Positions 7,802 to 16,367 of a stretch of DNA of 64,000 nt are shown here, one piece after another (position 1 is the stretch's first letter; each line of letters starts with the position of its first letter). The DNA comes from Streptomyces sp. f51. Lineage in GTDB: Bacteria > Actinomycetota > Actinomycetes > Streptomycetales > Streptomycetaceae. The stretch is from positions 4,931,001-4,995,000 of the forward strand of contig NZ_CP149798.1 in NCBI RefSeq assembly GCF_037940415.1. The letters are read 5' to 3'. The notes beneath the pieces are model-generated. The model did not search any database and was not told where the DNA came from. It worked only from the letters and a program-made list of their open reading frames with translations. A program made the position numbers and the translations under genes.

Positions 7802-8533
7802 TCACCAGCCCAGCAGCCAGCGTCCGCCGCCCATCAGCGAGCACAGCGACACGGCGTGGAAGAGGAACAGCCAGAGTCCGGCCGGTACATGGGTGAGTCG
7901 CGACAGCTGGTCCGCGTCGGAGTCGCCCGCGCCACCCCGCCTCCGCTTCGCCTGGAGTTCGAAGGCCGGGCGGACGCCGCCGAGGAGCAGGAACCACACC
8001 ACGGCGTACGCGAACGCGGCCTGCACCTGGGGTCCGGCGAGCCAGGACACCAGCAGGAAGGTGCCGCCGGTGAGGATCACGGTGAGCGCGCCGTACGCGT
8101 TGCGGATCATCACCAGCATGGCTATGAGCAGGGCCGTGGCGACCCACAGCAGCAGGGTGATGTGACCCGCGCCGAGCAGGGCGGCGCCGCCGAGACCGAG
8201 CAGCGGGGGAGCGGTGTACCCGGCGGCCGCCGTCAGGATCATGCCGAGGCCGGACGGCTTGCCGCGGCTGACCGTGAGACCGCTGGTGTCGGAGTGCAGC
8301 CGGATACCGCTGAGGCTGCGCCCGGTGAGCAGGGCGACCAGACCGTGGCCGCCCTCGTGCGCGATCGTGATGGCGTTGCGGGAGACGCGCCAGACCCCGT
8401 GCGGGACGATCGCCGCGAGGGCCGCGACCATGGTGGCGATCACCACCCACAGGTCCGGGTCCGGCTGGGTGCCGAACACCTGGTCCCACAGGGAGCTGAG
8501 CGAGGCCAGCGAGGTGGATGCGGTGCTGTCCAT
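7802..8533 (-). CDS. M50-family (site-2-type) membrane metalloprotease-like protein
   Basis: About 243 residues with roughly six hydrophobic segments. The motif IAHEGGHGLVALLTG supplies HExxH-like zinc ligands (HEGGH) in or next to a membrane helix, as in the M50 peptidase family and its Streptomyces relatives. The second M50 signature (NxxPxxxxDG) is not evident, so the protein may be a divergent member or not proteolytic. The ATG at 8533 has GGGAG 12 nt upstream. The gene is divergent from the SRAP gene at 8584, with only 50 bp between the two starts, so their promoters must overlap. The substrate is unknown. Confidence 0.75.
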   Translation of the reverse strand: MDSTASTSLASLSSLWDQVFGTQPDPDLWVVIATMVAALAAIVPHGVWRVSRNAITIAHEGGHGLVALLTGRSLSGIRLHSDTSGLTVSRGKPSGLGMILTAAAGYTAPPLLGLGGAALLGAGHITLLLWVATALLIAMLVMIRNAYGALTVILTGGTFLLVSWLAGPQVQAAFAYAVVWFLLLGGVRPAFELQAKRRRGGAGDSDADQLSRLTHVPAGLWLFLFHAVSLCSLMGGGRWLLGW

Positions 8534-8583
8534 TGTCGGCGGTGGCTCCCTTTCACGGCGCGGAATCTGGCAGTGTTGCACGT

Positions 8584-9399
8584 ATGTGCGGACGGTATGC
8601 AGCCAGTCGTGGACCCGAGGATCTCGCAGCAACCTTTGAGGTCGAGAGCTGGGACCCCGAGGAGACCTTGGCGCCCGACTACAACGTGGCCCCGACCAAG
8701 GAGGTCTACGTCGTCCTCGACCGTCCTGTGAAGGACGCGGACAGCCCGAGACCGGTTCGCCAGCTGCGCAGGCTCAAGTGGGGGCTCGTCCCGTCCTGGG
8801 CCAAGACGCCCGAGGGCGCCGCCCGGATGATCAACGCGCGCGCCGAGACGGTGCACGAGAAGCCCTCGTACCGCCGTGCCTTCGCCGCCCGGCGCTGTGT
8901 CATCCCGGCCGACGGGTACTACGAATGGGTCACCTCAGGCGCCGAACGCGAGCTGGAGGTCGAGGGCAGGAAGAAGCGGCCCCGGAAGCAGCCGTACTTC
9001 GTGACGCCCGCGGACGGATCGGTGTTCGCGATGGCGGGGCTCTACGAGTTCTGGCGGGACCGGACGCTGCCGGACGAGCATCCGCTGGCCTGGTGGGTGA
9101 CCTGCTCGGTCATCACCACCGAGGCGGAGACGGCGCCGCTGGGCGTGGCCCCCGCCGAGGGCCCGCGCGCGCTCGCCGACATCCACCCCCGGATGCCCCT
9201 GATGCTCACGCCCGACCGCTGGGACAGCTGGCTCGACCCGTCCCGCACGGACCCGGACGAACTGCGCGACCTGCTCGCGCCCCCGCCCACCGGGCTGATG
9301 CGCGCCTATCCCGTCTCCACGGCGGTCAGCAACGTCCGCAACAACGGCGCGGAGCTGCTGAAGGAGCTGGAGGGGCCCGAGGAGGGCACACTCTTCTGA
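8584..9399 (+). CDS. SOS-response-associated (SRAP) protein, YedK/HMCES family
   Basis: SRAP proteins seal abasic sites in single-stranded DNA by forming a thiazolidine DNA-protein crosslink through Cys2. The 271-residue protein starts MCGRYA, so Cys2 is exposed after Met removal; this fixes the start at 8584. Other conserved residues are present: Asn34 in YNVAPT, Glu114 in the GYYEW motif and His201 in ADIHPRMP. The CAGTGT hexamer 7 nt before the ATG and absence of a ribosome binding site hint at a leaderless mRNA. The gene is divergent from the M50-like gene and followed after 58 bp by an alpha/beta hydrolase gene. Confidence 0.93.
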   Translation: MCGRYAASRGPEDLAATFEVESWDPEETLAPDYNVAPTKEVYVVLDRPVKDADSPRPVRQLRRLKWGLVPSWAKTPEGAARMINARAETVHEKPSYRRAFAARRCVIPADGYYEWVTSGAERELEVEGRKKRPRKQPYFVTPADGSVFAMAGLYEFWRDRTLPDEHPLAWWVTCSVITTEAETAPLGVAPAEGPRALADIHPRMPLMLTPDRWDSWLDPSRTDPDELRDLLAPPPTGLMRAYPVSTAVSNVRNNGAELLKELEGPEEGTLF

Positions 9400-9457
9400 C
9401 CGACGGGGACCGACCGACGGCGATCAGCGGCCTTCCGACGCGACGGGGATCAGTGAC

Positions 9458-10102
9458 GTGAGCGAGACCGGCGAGAGCATCGAGACCGTCGAGACGGACG
9501 CCGGTACGGCCCGGATCACCTGGCACCGGGCGGCGCGGCCACGGCTCGTGCTCGCCGTGAGCCATGGCGCGGGCGGCGGCATCGGGGCCCGTGACCTGCG
9601 GGCGCTCGCGGAGGTGCTGCCCGCGCACGGGGTGAGCGTGGCCCTGGTGGAACAGCCCTGGCGGGTGGCGGGCAAGAAGGTGGCCCCGGCTCCGAAGACG
9701 CTGGACGTGGGATGGCGGGGACTGTGGCCGGCGCTGGCTCGGCCCGGGCTGCCCGTGATCTCCGGAGGCCGCAGCGCGGGCGCCCGGGTCGCGTGCCGGA
9801 CGGCGGCCGAACTGGGGGCCGCGGCCGTCCTCGCGCTGAGCTTCCCGCTGCACCCGCCGGGCAGGCCGGAGAAGTCCCGCGCCGCCGAGCTGCTCGGCGC
9901 CGGGGTGCCCACGCTCGTCGTCCAGGGCGGCAACGACCCGTTCGGCGGACCGCGGGAGTTCCCGCCGGGCCCGTACGAGCTGGTCGAGGTGCCCCACGCG
10001 GATCACGGCCTCACCGTCCCGAAGCGCGCCCCGCTGGGCCAGGAGGAGGCGCTGAAGGTCGTCACGGACGGTGTCGTGCGGTGGGCCGCGTCACTCGGGT
10101 GA
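9458..10102 (+). CDS. alpha/beta-hydrolase family protein (KANL3/Tex30-like)
   Basis: The 214-residue protein has the compact alpha/beta-hydrolase layout of bacterial KANL3/Tex30-like or dienelactone-hydrolase-like proteins. The HGAGGG oxyanion-type turn is near residue 35, the nucleophile elbow GGRSAGAR near 107-114, the acid in QGGNDPFG, and the catalytic His in HADHGL. The substrate is unknown. The start is GTG 9458; no strong ribosome binding site is seen. It lies downstream of the SRAP gene in the same direction and ends only 6 bp before the sigR autoregulatory promoter. Confidence 0.8.
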   Translation: MSETGESIETVETDAGTARITWHRAARPRLVLAVSHGAGGGIGARDLRALAEVLPAHGVSVALVEQPWRVAGKKVAPAPKTLDVGWRGLWPALARPGLPVISGGRSAGARVACRTAAELGAAAVLALSFPLHPPGRPEKSRAAELLGAGVPTLVVQGGNDPFGGPREFPPGPYELVEVPHADHGLTVPKRAPLGQEEALKVVTDGVVRWAASLG

Positions 10103-10107
10103 CGGCC

Positions 10108-10134
10108 GGGAATGCAGAGTGACGGACTTCTGTT
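10108..10134 (+). promoter_or_regulatory. sigma-R-dependent promoter (sigRp2)
   Basis: GGGAAT (10108-10113) and GTT (10132-10134) are separated by 18 bp, matching the sigma-R consensus GGAAT-N18-GTT. It sits directly upstream of sigR and would give the autoregulated, thiol-stress-induced transcript. Transcription would begin about 10141-10144, leaving the ATG at 10193 as the first usable start. Confidence 0.85.
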
Positions 10135-10357
10135 GTGCGGATCAGACAGCACGCAGCGTGCTGCACCGTTCGTACGAGAGGAAGTCCGCCGCATGGGTTC
10201 GACCTTCTGCCCGAGCCGCAGCAGCCGCGCTGACCTGGACTGGACGGTGCTGCACGCGGGCAAGAACGCCCCGATTCGGGCGGCGGGCGGACATGATGTT
10301 CGTCTATCCTCCGATTCCAGTGGGACCGGTCTCGGTCTCGCTACGTCGCTGGAGGAG

Positions 10358-11050
10358 GTGGGTCCGGTCACTGGGACCGACGCAGGGACCGAAAACGGCC
10401 AGGCGGAGCAGCCCGAGGGCCAGGGCACGAGCGACGCCTCGGCGGAGACCTCCGCCGAGCGCACCGCGCGCTTCGAGCGGGACGCGCTCGAATTCCTCGA
10501 CCAGATGTACTCGGCCGCGCTGCGCATGACGCGCAACCCGGCCGACGCCGAGGATCTGGTGCAGGAGACGTACGCCAAGGCGTACGCGTCGTTCCACCAG
10601 TTCCGCGAGGGCACGAACCTCAAGGCGTGGCTGTACCGCATTCTCACCAACACCTTCATCAACTCGTACCGCAAGAAGCAGCGCGAACCCCAGCGCAGCG
10701 CGGCCGAGGAGATCGAGGACTGGCAGCTGGCGCGTGCCGAGTCGCACATGTCGACGGGCCTTCGTTCCGCCGAGTCGCAGGCGCTCGACCACCTGCCCGA
10801 CTCCGACGTCAAGGAAGCGCTTCAGGCGATCCCCGAGGAATTCCGCATCGCCGTCTATCTCGCGGACGTAGAGGGCTTTGCCTACAAGGAGATCGCGGAC
10901 ATCATGGGGACACCCATCGGTACGGTGATGTCCCGGCTGCACCGGGGCCGTCGCCAACTGCGCGGCATGCTGGAGGACTACGCCCGTGACCGCGGGCTGG
11001 TCCCCGCCGGCGCCGGAGAGTCGAACGAAGCGAAAGGCTCGGGCTCATGA
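10358..11050 (+). CDS. sigR: ECF sigma factor SigR (thiol-oxidative stress)
   Basis: SigR directs the response to disulfide stress and is held inactive by the zinc anti-sigma RsrA. The protein has region 2 (DALEFLDQMYSAALRMTR, AEDLVQETY) and region 4 (IPEEFRIAVYL, GTVMSRLHRGRR) of group IV sigma factors. The GTG at 10358 follows GGAGGAG and gives about 230 residues, close to the S. coelicolor protein. An in-frame ATG at 10193 (with GAGAGGAAG upstream) adds exactly 55 residues, matching the known unstable long form sigma-R-prime made from the stress-induced transcript. The stop overlaps rsrA by 4 bp (ATGA). Confidence 0.95.
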   Translation: MGPVTGTDAGTENGQAEQPEGQGTSDASAETSAERTARFERDALEFLDQMYSAALRMTRNPADAEDLVQETYAKAYASFHQFREGTNLKAWLYRILTNTFINSYRKKQREPQRSAAEEIEDWQLARAESHMSTGLRSAESQALDHLPDSDVKEALQAIPEEFRIAVYLADVEGFAYKEIADIMGTPIGTVMSRLHRGRRQLRGMLEDYARDRGLVPAGAGESNEAKGSGS

Positions 11051-11349
11051 GCTGCGGAGAGCCGCACGAGACGGATTGCAGTGAGGTACTCGATCATCTC
11101 TACGAGTTCCTCGATCATGAGATGCCGGACGCGGACTGCACCAAGTTCGAGGTCCACTTCGAAGAGTGCTCGCCGTGTCTGGAGAAGTACGGTCTCGAAC
11201 AGGCCGTCAAGAAGCTGGTCAAGCGGTGCTGCGGCCATGACGACGTGCCCACCGACCTGCGGGCCAAGGTCATGGGCCGTATCGATCTGATCCGCTCGGG
11301 CCAGACCGTGCCCGAGCACGACGTGACCGCGACGGCCCAGGAGTCCTGA
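11047..11349 (+). CDS. rsrA: zinc-binding redox anti-sigma factor RsrA
   Basis: RsrA binds sigma-R in the reduced zinc form and releases it when disulfides form. All key residues of the S. coelicolor protein are at the same positions in this 100-residue protein: Cys11, His37, Cys41 and Cys44 (the HxxxCxxC ZAS motif) plus Cys3, Cys31, Cys61 and Cys62. Translational coupling to sigR is indicated by the ATGA overlap. No thioredoxin gene follows; the next gene is a membrane HD-GYP protein about 180 bp downstream. Confidence 0.97.
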   Translation: MSCGEPHETDCSEVLDHLYEFLDHEMPDADCTKFEVHFEECSPCLEKYGLEQAVKKLVKRCCGHDDVPTDLRAKVMGRIDLIRSGQTVPEHDVTATAQES

Positions 11350-11529
11350 CCCCGGCCGGTCCTCCGCCGTGAAGGCCGGGCCCACGCCTCAAGACCTTCG
11401 TTTATCACCCGAACGTGCTAATCCGCAGGCCCGGAGCCCGCGGATTCGTACATACCGGTCCCCGTCCCCTTCCTCCCGCCCTAGGCTCCGAGCCTGAGAT
11501 CGGGGGAGGTACGGGGGAGGTATTCGGGG

Positions 11530-12888
11530 ATGGGTTCGGTTCCGGCGTGGGCCCGTGCGTATGTGGCCGGTGTCGTCCTCGTGGCTCTGGCCTGCCTCGC
11601 GCCCCTGCCTCAGCTGCGCGTCCCCTGGGAGATCGTCACCCTGCTCGCCGCGCTGTACGCGGGCTGCGAGCGCGTCACCCTGCCGCTCCGGCCGGGTGCC
11701 GCCGGCGCCCCCTGCGGCGACACCCCGCAGGGGATGGGCGCCCTCCTCCCCGTCCTGCTCGCCGGTGCCTTCCTGCTGCCCCCGCCCGCCGCCGCCCTCG
11801 TCGCGCTGCCCGGGGCCCTGCTCGCCCGGGTCGAGCAACGCCCCCGCGGCCCGCGCCGGATCTGGCGCGCCTCCCAGCTCGCCGTGGCCGTCTGGACGGC
11901 CTCACGGGTGTACGGAGCGCTCGGCGGCCGCGACGCGCTCGTCACCCCCCGGTTCCCGTACGCGCTCGTGCCCGCCGGAGCCGCGGTGCTCGCCTTCTGC
12001 GCCGCGCTCACCGTCCTGGACTGCGGGATCCTCGCCCTGGCCGAACGCGCCCCGGTGCGCGGTGCCTGGCACGGACTCTTCGCCCGCTCGCTCGCGCCGG
12101 TCGCCGTGCACGGCCTCGCCGGACTGATGATGGCCGTGCTCTGGCGCAGCCCGTACGGACCCGTCGCCGCACTGCTCGTCCTGCTGCCGATGTACGTGTC
12201 CGGCTGGGTCTTCGCCCAGTACCACCGCGAACGGGCCGCCCACCAGGCCACCATCCGCGCGCTCGTCCAGGCCGTCGACATCAAGGACGGCTACACCCGC
12301 GGACACAGCGAGCGGGTCGGCCGGGCGTCCGTGCTGATCGCCCGTGAGCTGGGGATGCACGACGAGCGCGTCGAGGTGCTCCGGTTCGCCGGGATCCTGC
12401 ACGACGTCGGAAAGCTCGGCGTCCCCACCCGGCTGCTGCGCAAGGACGGACCGCTGACCCCCGAGGAGCGGCGGATCATCGAACTGCATCCCGAGTACGG
12501 GCACGAGATGGTCCGCGGCATCGGGTTCCTCGGCGAGGCCCGCTCCGCGATCCTGCACCACCACGAGCGGCTGGACGGCAGCGGATATCCGTACGGGCTC
12601 GCGGGCACGCAGATCCCCGAGTTCGCCCGGGTGGTCGCCGTCGCCGACGCGTTCGACGCCATGACGTCGACCCGGTCCTACCGCAGGGGCCGCCCGGTGC
12701 CGGCGGCCCTGGACGAACTGGGGCGGTGCGCGGGGACGCAGTTCGACCCCCGGATGGTGGCGGCCCTGGTACGGGCGCTCGACCGGCACGGCTGGCACCC
12801 CGCGGTGACGGCGGACATCGCCCCGGCCGTCGCGGCGGGCATGCCCCCGGCCCACCCCTCCGACACCGTCGGGCGGAGCGCCCCGTGA
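11530..12888 (+). CDS. membrane HD-GYP domain phosphohydrolase
   Basis: The N-terminal half (about residues 8-230) contains six to eight hydrophobic segments. The C-terminal half (about 240-430) is an HD-GYP domain: GHSERVG (258-264), HDVGKLGVP (291-299), ELHPEYG (318-324) and HHERLDGSGYP (344-354). HD-GYP domains hydrolyse cyclic di-GMP, the Streptomyces developmental signal, so this is a candidate phosphodiesterase; activity is inferred. The ATG at 11530 is preceded by GGGGAGGTA-type sequence about 9-15 nt upstream. The stop overlaps the next gene (GTGA), so the two are translated together. It lies 180 bp after rsrA and may have its own promoter. Confidence 0.88.
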   Translation: MGSVPAWARAYVAGVVLVALACLAPLPQLRVPWEIVTLLAALYAGCERVTLPLRPGAAGAPCGDTPQGMGALLPVLLAGAFLLPPPAAALVALPGALLARVEQRPRGPRRIWRASQLAVAVWTASRVYGALGGRDALVTPRFPYALVPAGAAVLAFCAALTVLDCGILALAERAPVRGAWHGLFARSLAPVAVHGLAGLMMAVLWRSPYGPVAALLVLLPMYVSGWVFAQYHRERAAHQATIRALVQAVDIKDGYTRGHSERVGRASVLIARELGMHDERVEVLRFAGILHDVGKLGVPTRLLRKDGPLTPEERRIIELHPEYGHEMVRGIGFLGEARSAILHHHERLDGSGYPYGLAGTQIPEFARVVAVADAFDAMTSTRSYRRGRPVPAALDELGRCAGTQFDPRMVAALVRALDRHGWHPAVTADIAPAVAAGMPPAHPSDTVGRSAP

Positions 12889-14183
12889 GCACCACCGCCC
12901 CGCGGCACGCGGCGCCCGCCCGGTCCGCCCGCCCCGCGACGGCCGTCAGGATCCCCGTCCTGCTCGCCGCCGTACGCGCCCTGGCCCTGCTCCTCGCGGT
13001 CCTCGCCCTCAGCACCACGCTCTGGGACGGACTGGAGGAACGCGGCACGGCGCTGGCCTTCGGCCTGCTCATGACCGTCGGCGAGCTCGCCCGGTGGAAC
13101 GGCGCCGAGGAACGGGAGTCCGCGCCCCTCGGCGCCGCCGGAGCCCTCGCCTACGCGCTGCTCGGCGAGAACGCCGGGCACCGCACCGGCCACGGCGTCC
13201 TCCAGGTCGTCGCCGTCGTCGTGGCGGCGGCGCTGACCGGCTGCGTCCCGCACGTGGCACGGGGACACGCGCCGACCCTCGACCACCTCGCCCGCCGCGT
13301 CCTGACCGTCGCCTTCGCCGCCGTCTGCTTCCAACCCCTCTACGAACAGGGCCGGTTGCTGGGATGGGGTGGTCCCGCACAGGCGCTGCTGCTGGTCGCC
13401 CTGCTGGTCCTCACCACGCTGTGGGACGCGGTGCTCGCGGCGGCGACGGCCCACGCGCGGACCCGGTGGCCGTTCGGCCCGCTGCTGCGCGACGAACTGC
13501 GGGCCACCCTCGGGATCGGCTCCGCCGTGTGCGCGACCGGGGTGGTGATGGCCCTCGCGGTCGCGGTGGTCGGCCTGTGGGCCCTGCCCGTCTTCTCGCT
13601 GCCGCTGCTGCTCACCCAGCTGTCCTTCCGGCGTTACGCGGCCGTGCGGGTCACCTACCGCCAGACGATCGCCTCCCTCGCGCGCGCGACCGAGATCGCG
13701 GGGTACACGCCGGCCGGGCACGCCCGGCGGGTGGCCGCGCTGAGCCGGGCCGTGGGCCGGGAGCTGGGCCTGTCCGAGCCCGACCTCACGGTCCTGGAGT
13801 ACGCGGCGCTGATGCACGACATCGGGCAGCTCAGCCTGGTCGACCCCGTGGAGGCGGGCGCCACCGCCGTGCTCCCGGCGGCCGAGCAGCGGCGGATCGC
13901 GCTGCTCGGCGGCGCCGTCGTGCGGCAGACCGGGGTGGAGGCCGCGGTCGCCGTCGTGGTGGAGCGGCAGGCGGACCCGTACCGTGACCAGCCCGTCACC
14001 GCGCGCATCGTGCGGACGGTGAACGCGTACGAGGAGATGGCGAGGGAAGCGGGACCCACGGGGCCGCTGACCGCGCTGGAGAGACTGCGTCTCGCGACCG
14101 CCCGCGACTACCAGCCGGAGGTCGTGGAGTCACTGGCCCGGGTCCTGTCCCGAGCCGGTCTGACCCTGCCCCGGGCTGGGTAA
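12885..14183 (+). CDS. membrane protein with degenerate HD/HD-GYP domain
   Basis: The 432-residue partner of the preceding gene has the same layout: N-terminal hydrophobic segments (about 20-240) and a C-terminal HD-like domain starting AGHARRVAALSRAVG. The metal motif reads HDIGQ instead of HDxGK, and the HHExxDGxGYP signature has been replaced by VVVERQADPY, so key metal and substrate residues are missing. It is therefore probably inactive as a phosphodiesterase and may regulate or pair with its neighbour (inference). The GTG start overlaps the upstream TGA, giving translational coupling. A start further upstream would overlap the first gene extensively and is rejected. Confidence 0.82.
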   Translation: MSTTAPRHAAPARSARPATAVRIPVLLAAVRALALLLAVLALSTTLWDGLEERGTALAFGLLMTVGELARWNGAEERESAPLGAAGALAYALLGENAGHRTGHGVLQVVAVVVAAALTGCVPHVARGHAPTLDHLARRVLTVAFAAVCFQPLYEQGRLLGWGGPAQALLLVALLVLTTLWDAVLAAATAHARTRWPFGPLLRDELRATLGIGSAVCATGVVMALAVAVVGLWALPVFSLPLLLTQLSFRRYAAVRVTYRQTIASLARATEIAGYTPAGHARRVAALSRAVGRELGLSEPDLTVLEYAALMHDIGQLSLVDPVEAGATAVLPAAEQRRIALLGGAVVRQTGVEAAVAVVVERQADPYRDQPVTARIVRTVNAYEEMAREAGPTGPLTALERLRLATARDYQPEVVESLARVLSRAGLTLPRAG

Positions 14184-14336
14184 CCCATGGGTAATGAGCG
14201 GTCGTCCGAAGGTACGTGGTTGGATGCGAGGGAGAGGGTGTCAGGGGGCACGGGACGACCCGGGGCTGCACTGCCTCCCAGGAATTCCTCGAAGGACCGG
14301 CAGGCGGGAAACGCAAGGAACTGGCAGGCGGGAATC

Positions 14337-15317
14337 GTGAGGATCTTCGGCAAGGGACGACACCGGCCCTCCGCCTCATGGCGGCAGGCCACCGACCGCG
14401 CGTTCACGCTGATCGGCGACGGCCGGTACGAGGACGCGGGGGCGCTGCTGACGCGTGCCGCGGACCTGGAGCCCTGGCTGTCCGAGTCCTGGTTCAACCT
14501 GGCGCTGCTGCACAAGTTCCGGCACGACTGGGAGCAGGCACGGGCCGCGGGTCTGCGGGCCGTCGCCCTGCTCGACCGGGAGACCGGCGCACCCGACTGG
14601 TGGAACGTGGGCATCGCGGCCACCGCCCTCCAGGACTGGCCGCTGGCCCGGCGTTCCTGGCAGGCGTACGGACTGCGGGTGCCCGGCGGCGCCGCCGTGT
14701 CCGGTGAGCCGGCCGGCATGGACCTCGGCAGCGCGGCCGTCCGGCTGTCGCCCGAGGGCGAGGCCGAGGTGGTGTGGGGGCGCCGGCTGGACCCCGCCCG
14801 CGTCGAGGTGCTGTCGATCCCGCTGCCGTCCTCCGGGCGCCGCTGGGGCGAGGTCGTGCTGCACGACGGCGTACCGCACGGCGAGCGGACCACGGCCGCC
14901 GGGCACGCCTACCCGGTCTTCGACGAGATCGAGCTGTGGGCCCCTTCACCCGTGCCGACCTGGGTCGTCCTGCTCGAAGCGGCCACCGAGGACGACCGGG
15001 ACGCGCTGGAGCGGCTCGCCGCCGACGCCGGCTTCGCCGCGGAGGACTGGTCCTCGTCCGTACGGCTGCTGTGCCGGATGTGCTCCGAGTCCCGGATGCC
15101 CTCCGACGAGGGGGACGAGGAACACCTCGACCCGCACGACCACAGCGAGCCGGGCCACCCGGGTCCGCTCGGCCATCGCACCGACGGGCAGCTGTGGGTG
15201 CCCGAGCGGGAGTGCGGGCTCGCGGCGCCCGCCTCGCTGGTGCGGGGCCTGCTCGACGGCTGGGTCGCCGACAGTCCGGACTCCCGCGACTGGCGGGATC
15301 TGGAAGAGGTCTGCTGA
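14337..15317 (+). CDS. tetratricopeptide-repeat protein of unknown function
   Basis: A cytosolic protein of about 326 residues. Residues about 15-120 form two or three TPR-like helical pairs (AFTLIGDGRYEDAGALLTRA; LSESWFNLALLHKF; DWWNVGIAATAL). The remainder is a mixed domain with an acidic stretch and a pair of cysteines (LLCRMCSE) that I do not recognise. The start is uncertain: GTG 14337 (VRIFGKG) is chosen because the sequence becomes protein-like there, whereas the upstream in-frame ATG adds 50 low-complexity residues. It reads towards def with 59 bp between them and may be cotranscribed. Confidence 0.7.
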   Translation: MRIFGKGRHRPSASWRQATDRAFTLIGDGRYEDAGALLTRAADLEPWLSESWFNLALLHKFRHDWEQARAAGLRAVALLDRETGAPDWWNVGIAATALQDWPLARRSWQAYGLRVPGGAAVSGEPAGMDLGSAAVRLSPEGEAEVVWGRRLDPARVEVLSIPLPSSGRRWGEVVLHDGVPHGERTTAAGHAYPVFDEIELWAPSPVPTWVVLLEAATEDDRDALERLAADAGFAAEDWSSSVRLLCRMCSESRMPSDEGDEEHLDPHDHSEPGHPGPLGHRTDGQLWVPERECGLAAPASLVRGLLDGWVADSPDSRDWRDLEEVC

Positions 15318-15376
15318 GCGCACCTTTAGGCTGTAGTCGCAGAAAATTACAAGGTCTGAGGAAGGCGTACGTCGTC

Positions 15377-16027
15377 ATGGCGCAGCAGGAAACCGATCAG
15401 CAGCACGTGGGCGTGCTCCCCGTGGACGACGACGGCTTCGTCATCGACACCGAGGACGCCGAGGAGCGCGAGACCGCCTACCGCGAGCGCGGCACCTCGC
15501 GTCCGATCACGGTGGTCGGGAACCCGGTGCTGCACAAGGAGTGCAAGGACGTCACCGAGTTCGGGGACGAACTCGGCCGGCTGGTCGACGACATGTTCGC
15601 GAGCCAGCGCACGGCCGAGGGCGTGGGCCTGGCGGCCAATCAGATCGGTGTCGACCTGAAGGTCTTCGTCTACGACTGCCAGGACGACCAGGGTGTCCGG
15701 CACGTCGGTGTGGTCTGCAACCCGAAGCCGGTCGACCTGCCCGCCGACCGGCGCCAGCTGGACGAGAGCAACGAGGGCTGCCTGTCGGTGCCGACCGCCT
15801 ACGCGCCGCTCGCCCGTCCCGACTACGCCGAGGTCACCGGGCAGGACGAGAAGGGCAACCCGATCCGGGTGCGCGGTACGGGCTACTTCGCGCGCTGCCT
15901 CCAGCACGAGACGGACCACCTGTACGGCTACCTGTACATCGACCGGCTCTCCAAGCGCGACCGCAAGGACGCGCTGCGGCAGATGGCCGAGAACGAGCCG
16001 CGCTACGCGGTCGTGGCGAACGACTGA
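15377..16027 (+). CDS. def: peptide deformylase
   Basis: Peptide deformylase removes the N-formyl group from nascent proteins. All three metal-site motifs are present in the 216-residue protein: GVGLAANQIG (82-91), EGCLSVP (133-139) and QHETDH (176-181), giving the Cys-His-His metal ligands and catalytic Glu. An N-terminal extension of about 40 acidic residues precedes the core, as in one of the several paralogues found in Streptomyces. The ATG at 15377 has GAGGAAGG upstream. An imperfect hairpin downstream (16105-16149) may end the transcript. Confidence 0.95.
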   Translation: MAQQETDQQHVGVLPVDDDGFVIDTEDAEERETAYRERGTSRPITVVGNPVLHKECKDVTEFGDELGRLVDDMFASQRTAEGVGLAANQIGVDLKVFVYDCQDDQGVRHVGVVCNPKPVDLPADRRQLDESNEGCLSVPTAYAPLARPDYAEVTGQDEKGNPIRVRGTGYFARCLQHETDHLYGYLYIDRLSKRDRKDALRQMAENEPRYAVVAND

Positions 16028-16104
16028 ACTCTCGCCCGGCGGGCGCCCTGCGCTGCTGTGACATAAATTGACCGGCGTGACGCACGGTCTCTCGTGAGCC
16101 CACT

Positions 16105-16149
16105 CGAACGGTGCTTGGACAGGTGATCCTCCTGACCAGGCACCGTTCG
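16105..16149 (+). terminator. hairpin between def and the terpene cyclase
   Basis: Arms cgaacggtgcttgg and ccaggcaccgttcg (13 of 14 pair, one G-T) enclose a 17-nt loop. It is 78 nt after the def stop and 219 nt before the cyclase start, so it can be a terminator for def; the size of the loop also allows a protein-binding inverted repeat. The rest of the 16028-16367 spacer is noticeably less GC-rich and contains no gene I can support. Confidence 0.5.
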
Positions 16150-16367
16150 CATGTACGTCGTATGTTCGATCCCTTGTACTCCTTCAGTGATCCAGATTCA
16201 GTCACACAAGGGGAGATTCTCGGCAAGGTCGTGTAGTCAGTGGGGCAAATCCGTTCCCAGAACGGTCAGTTGTGGTGCTGAATGGGAAGTGCGGGGATAC
16301 GCAACGGCGCGCGCCCGGCACAGGCGAAGGGGTGTGACGTCAACAGGCGGCTGAGAGGGGTTTGTTC

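Noticed and set aside
10112..10192. ATG at 10112 as the start of sigR
   Set aside because: It lies inside the -35 element of the sigma-R promoter itself, so the induced transcript does not contain it; the 27 added residues are unlike known SigR.
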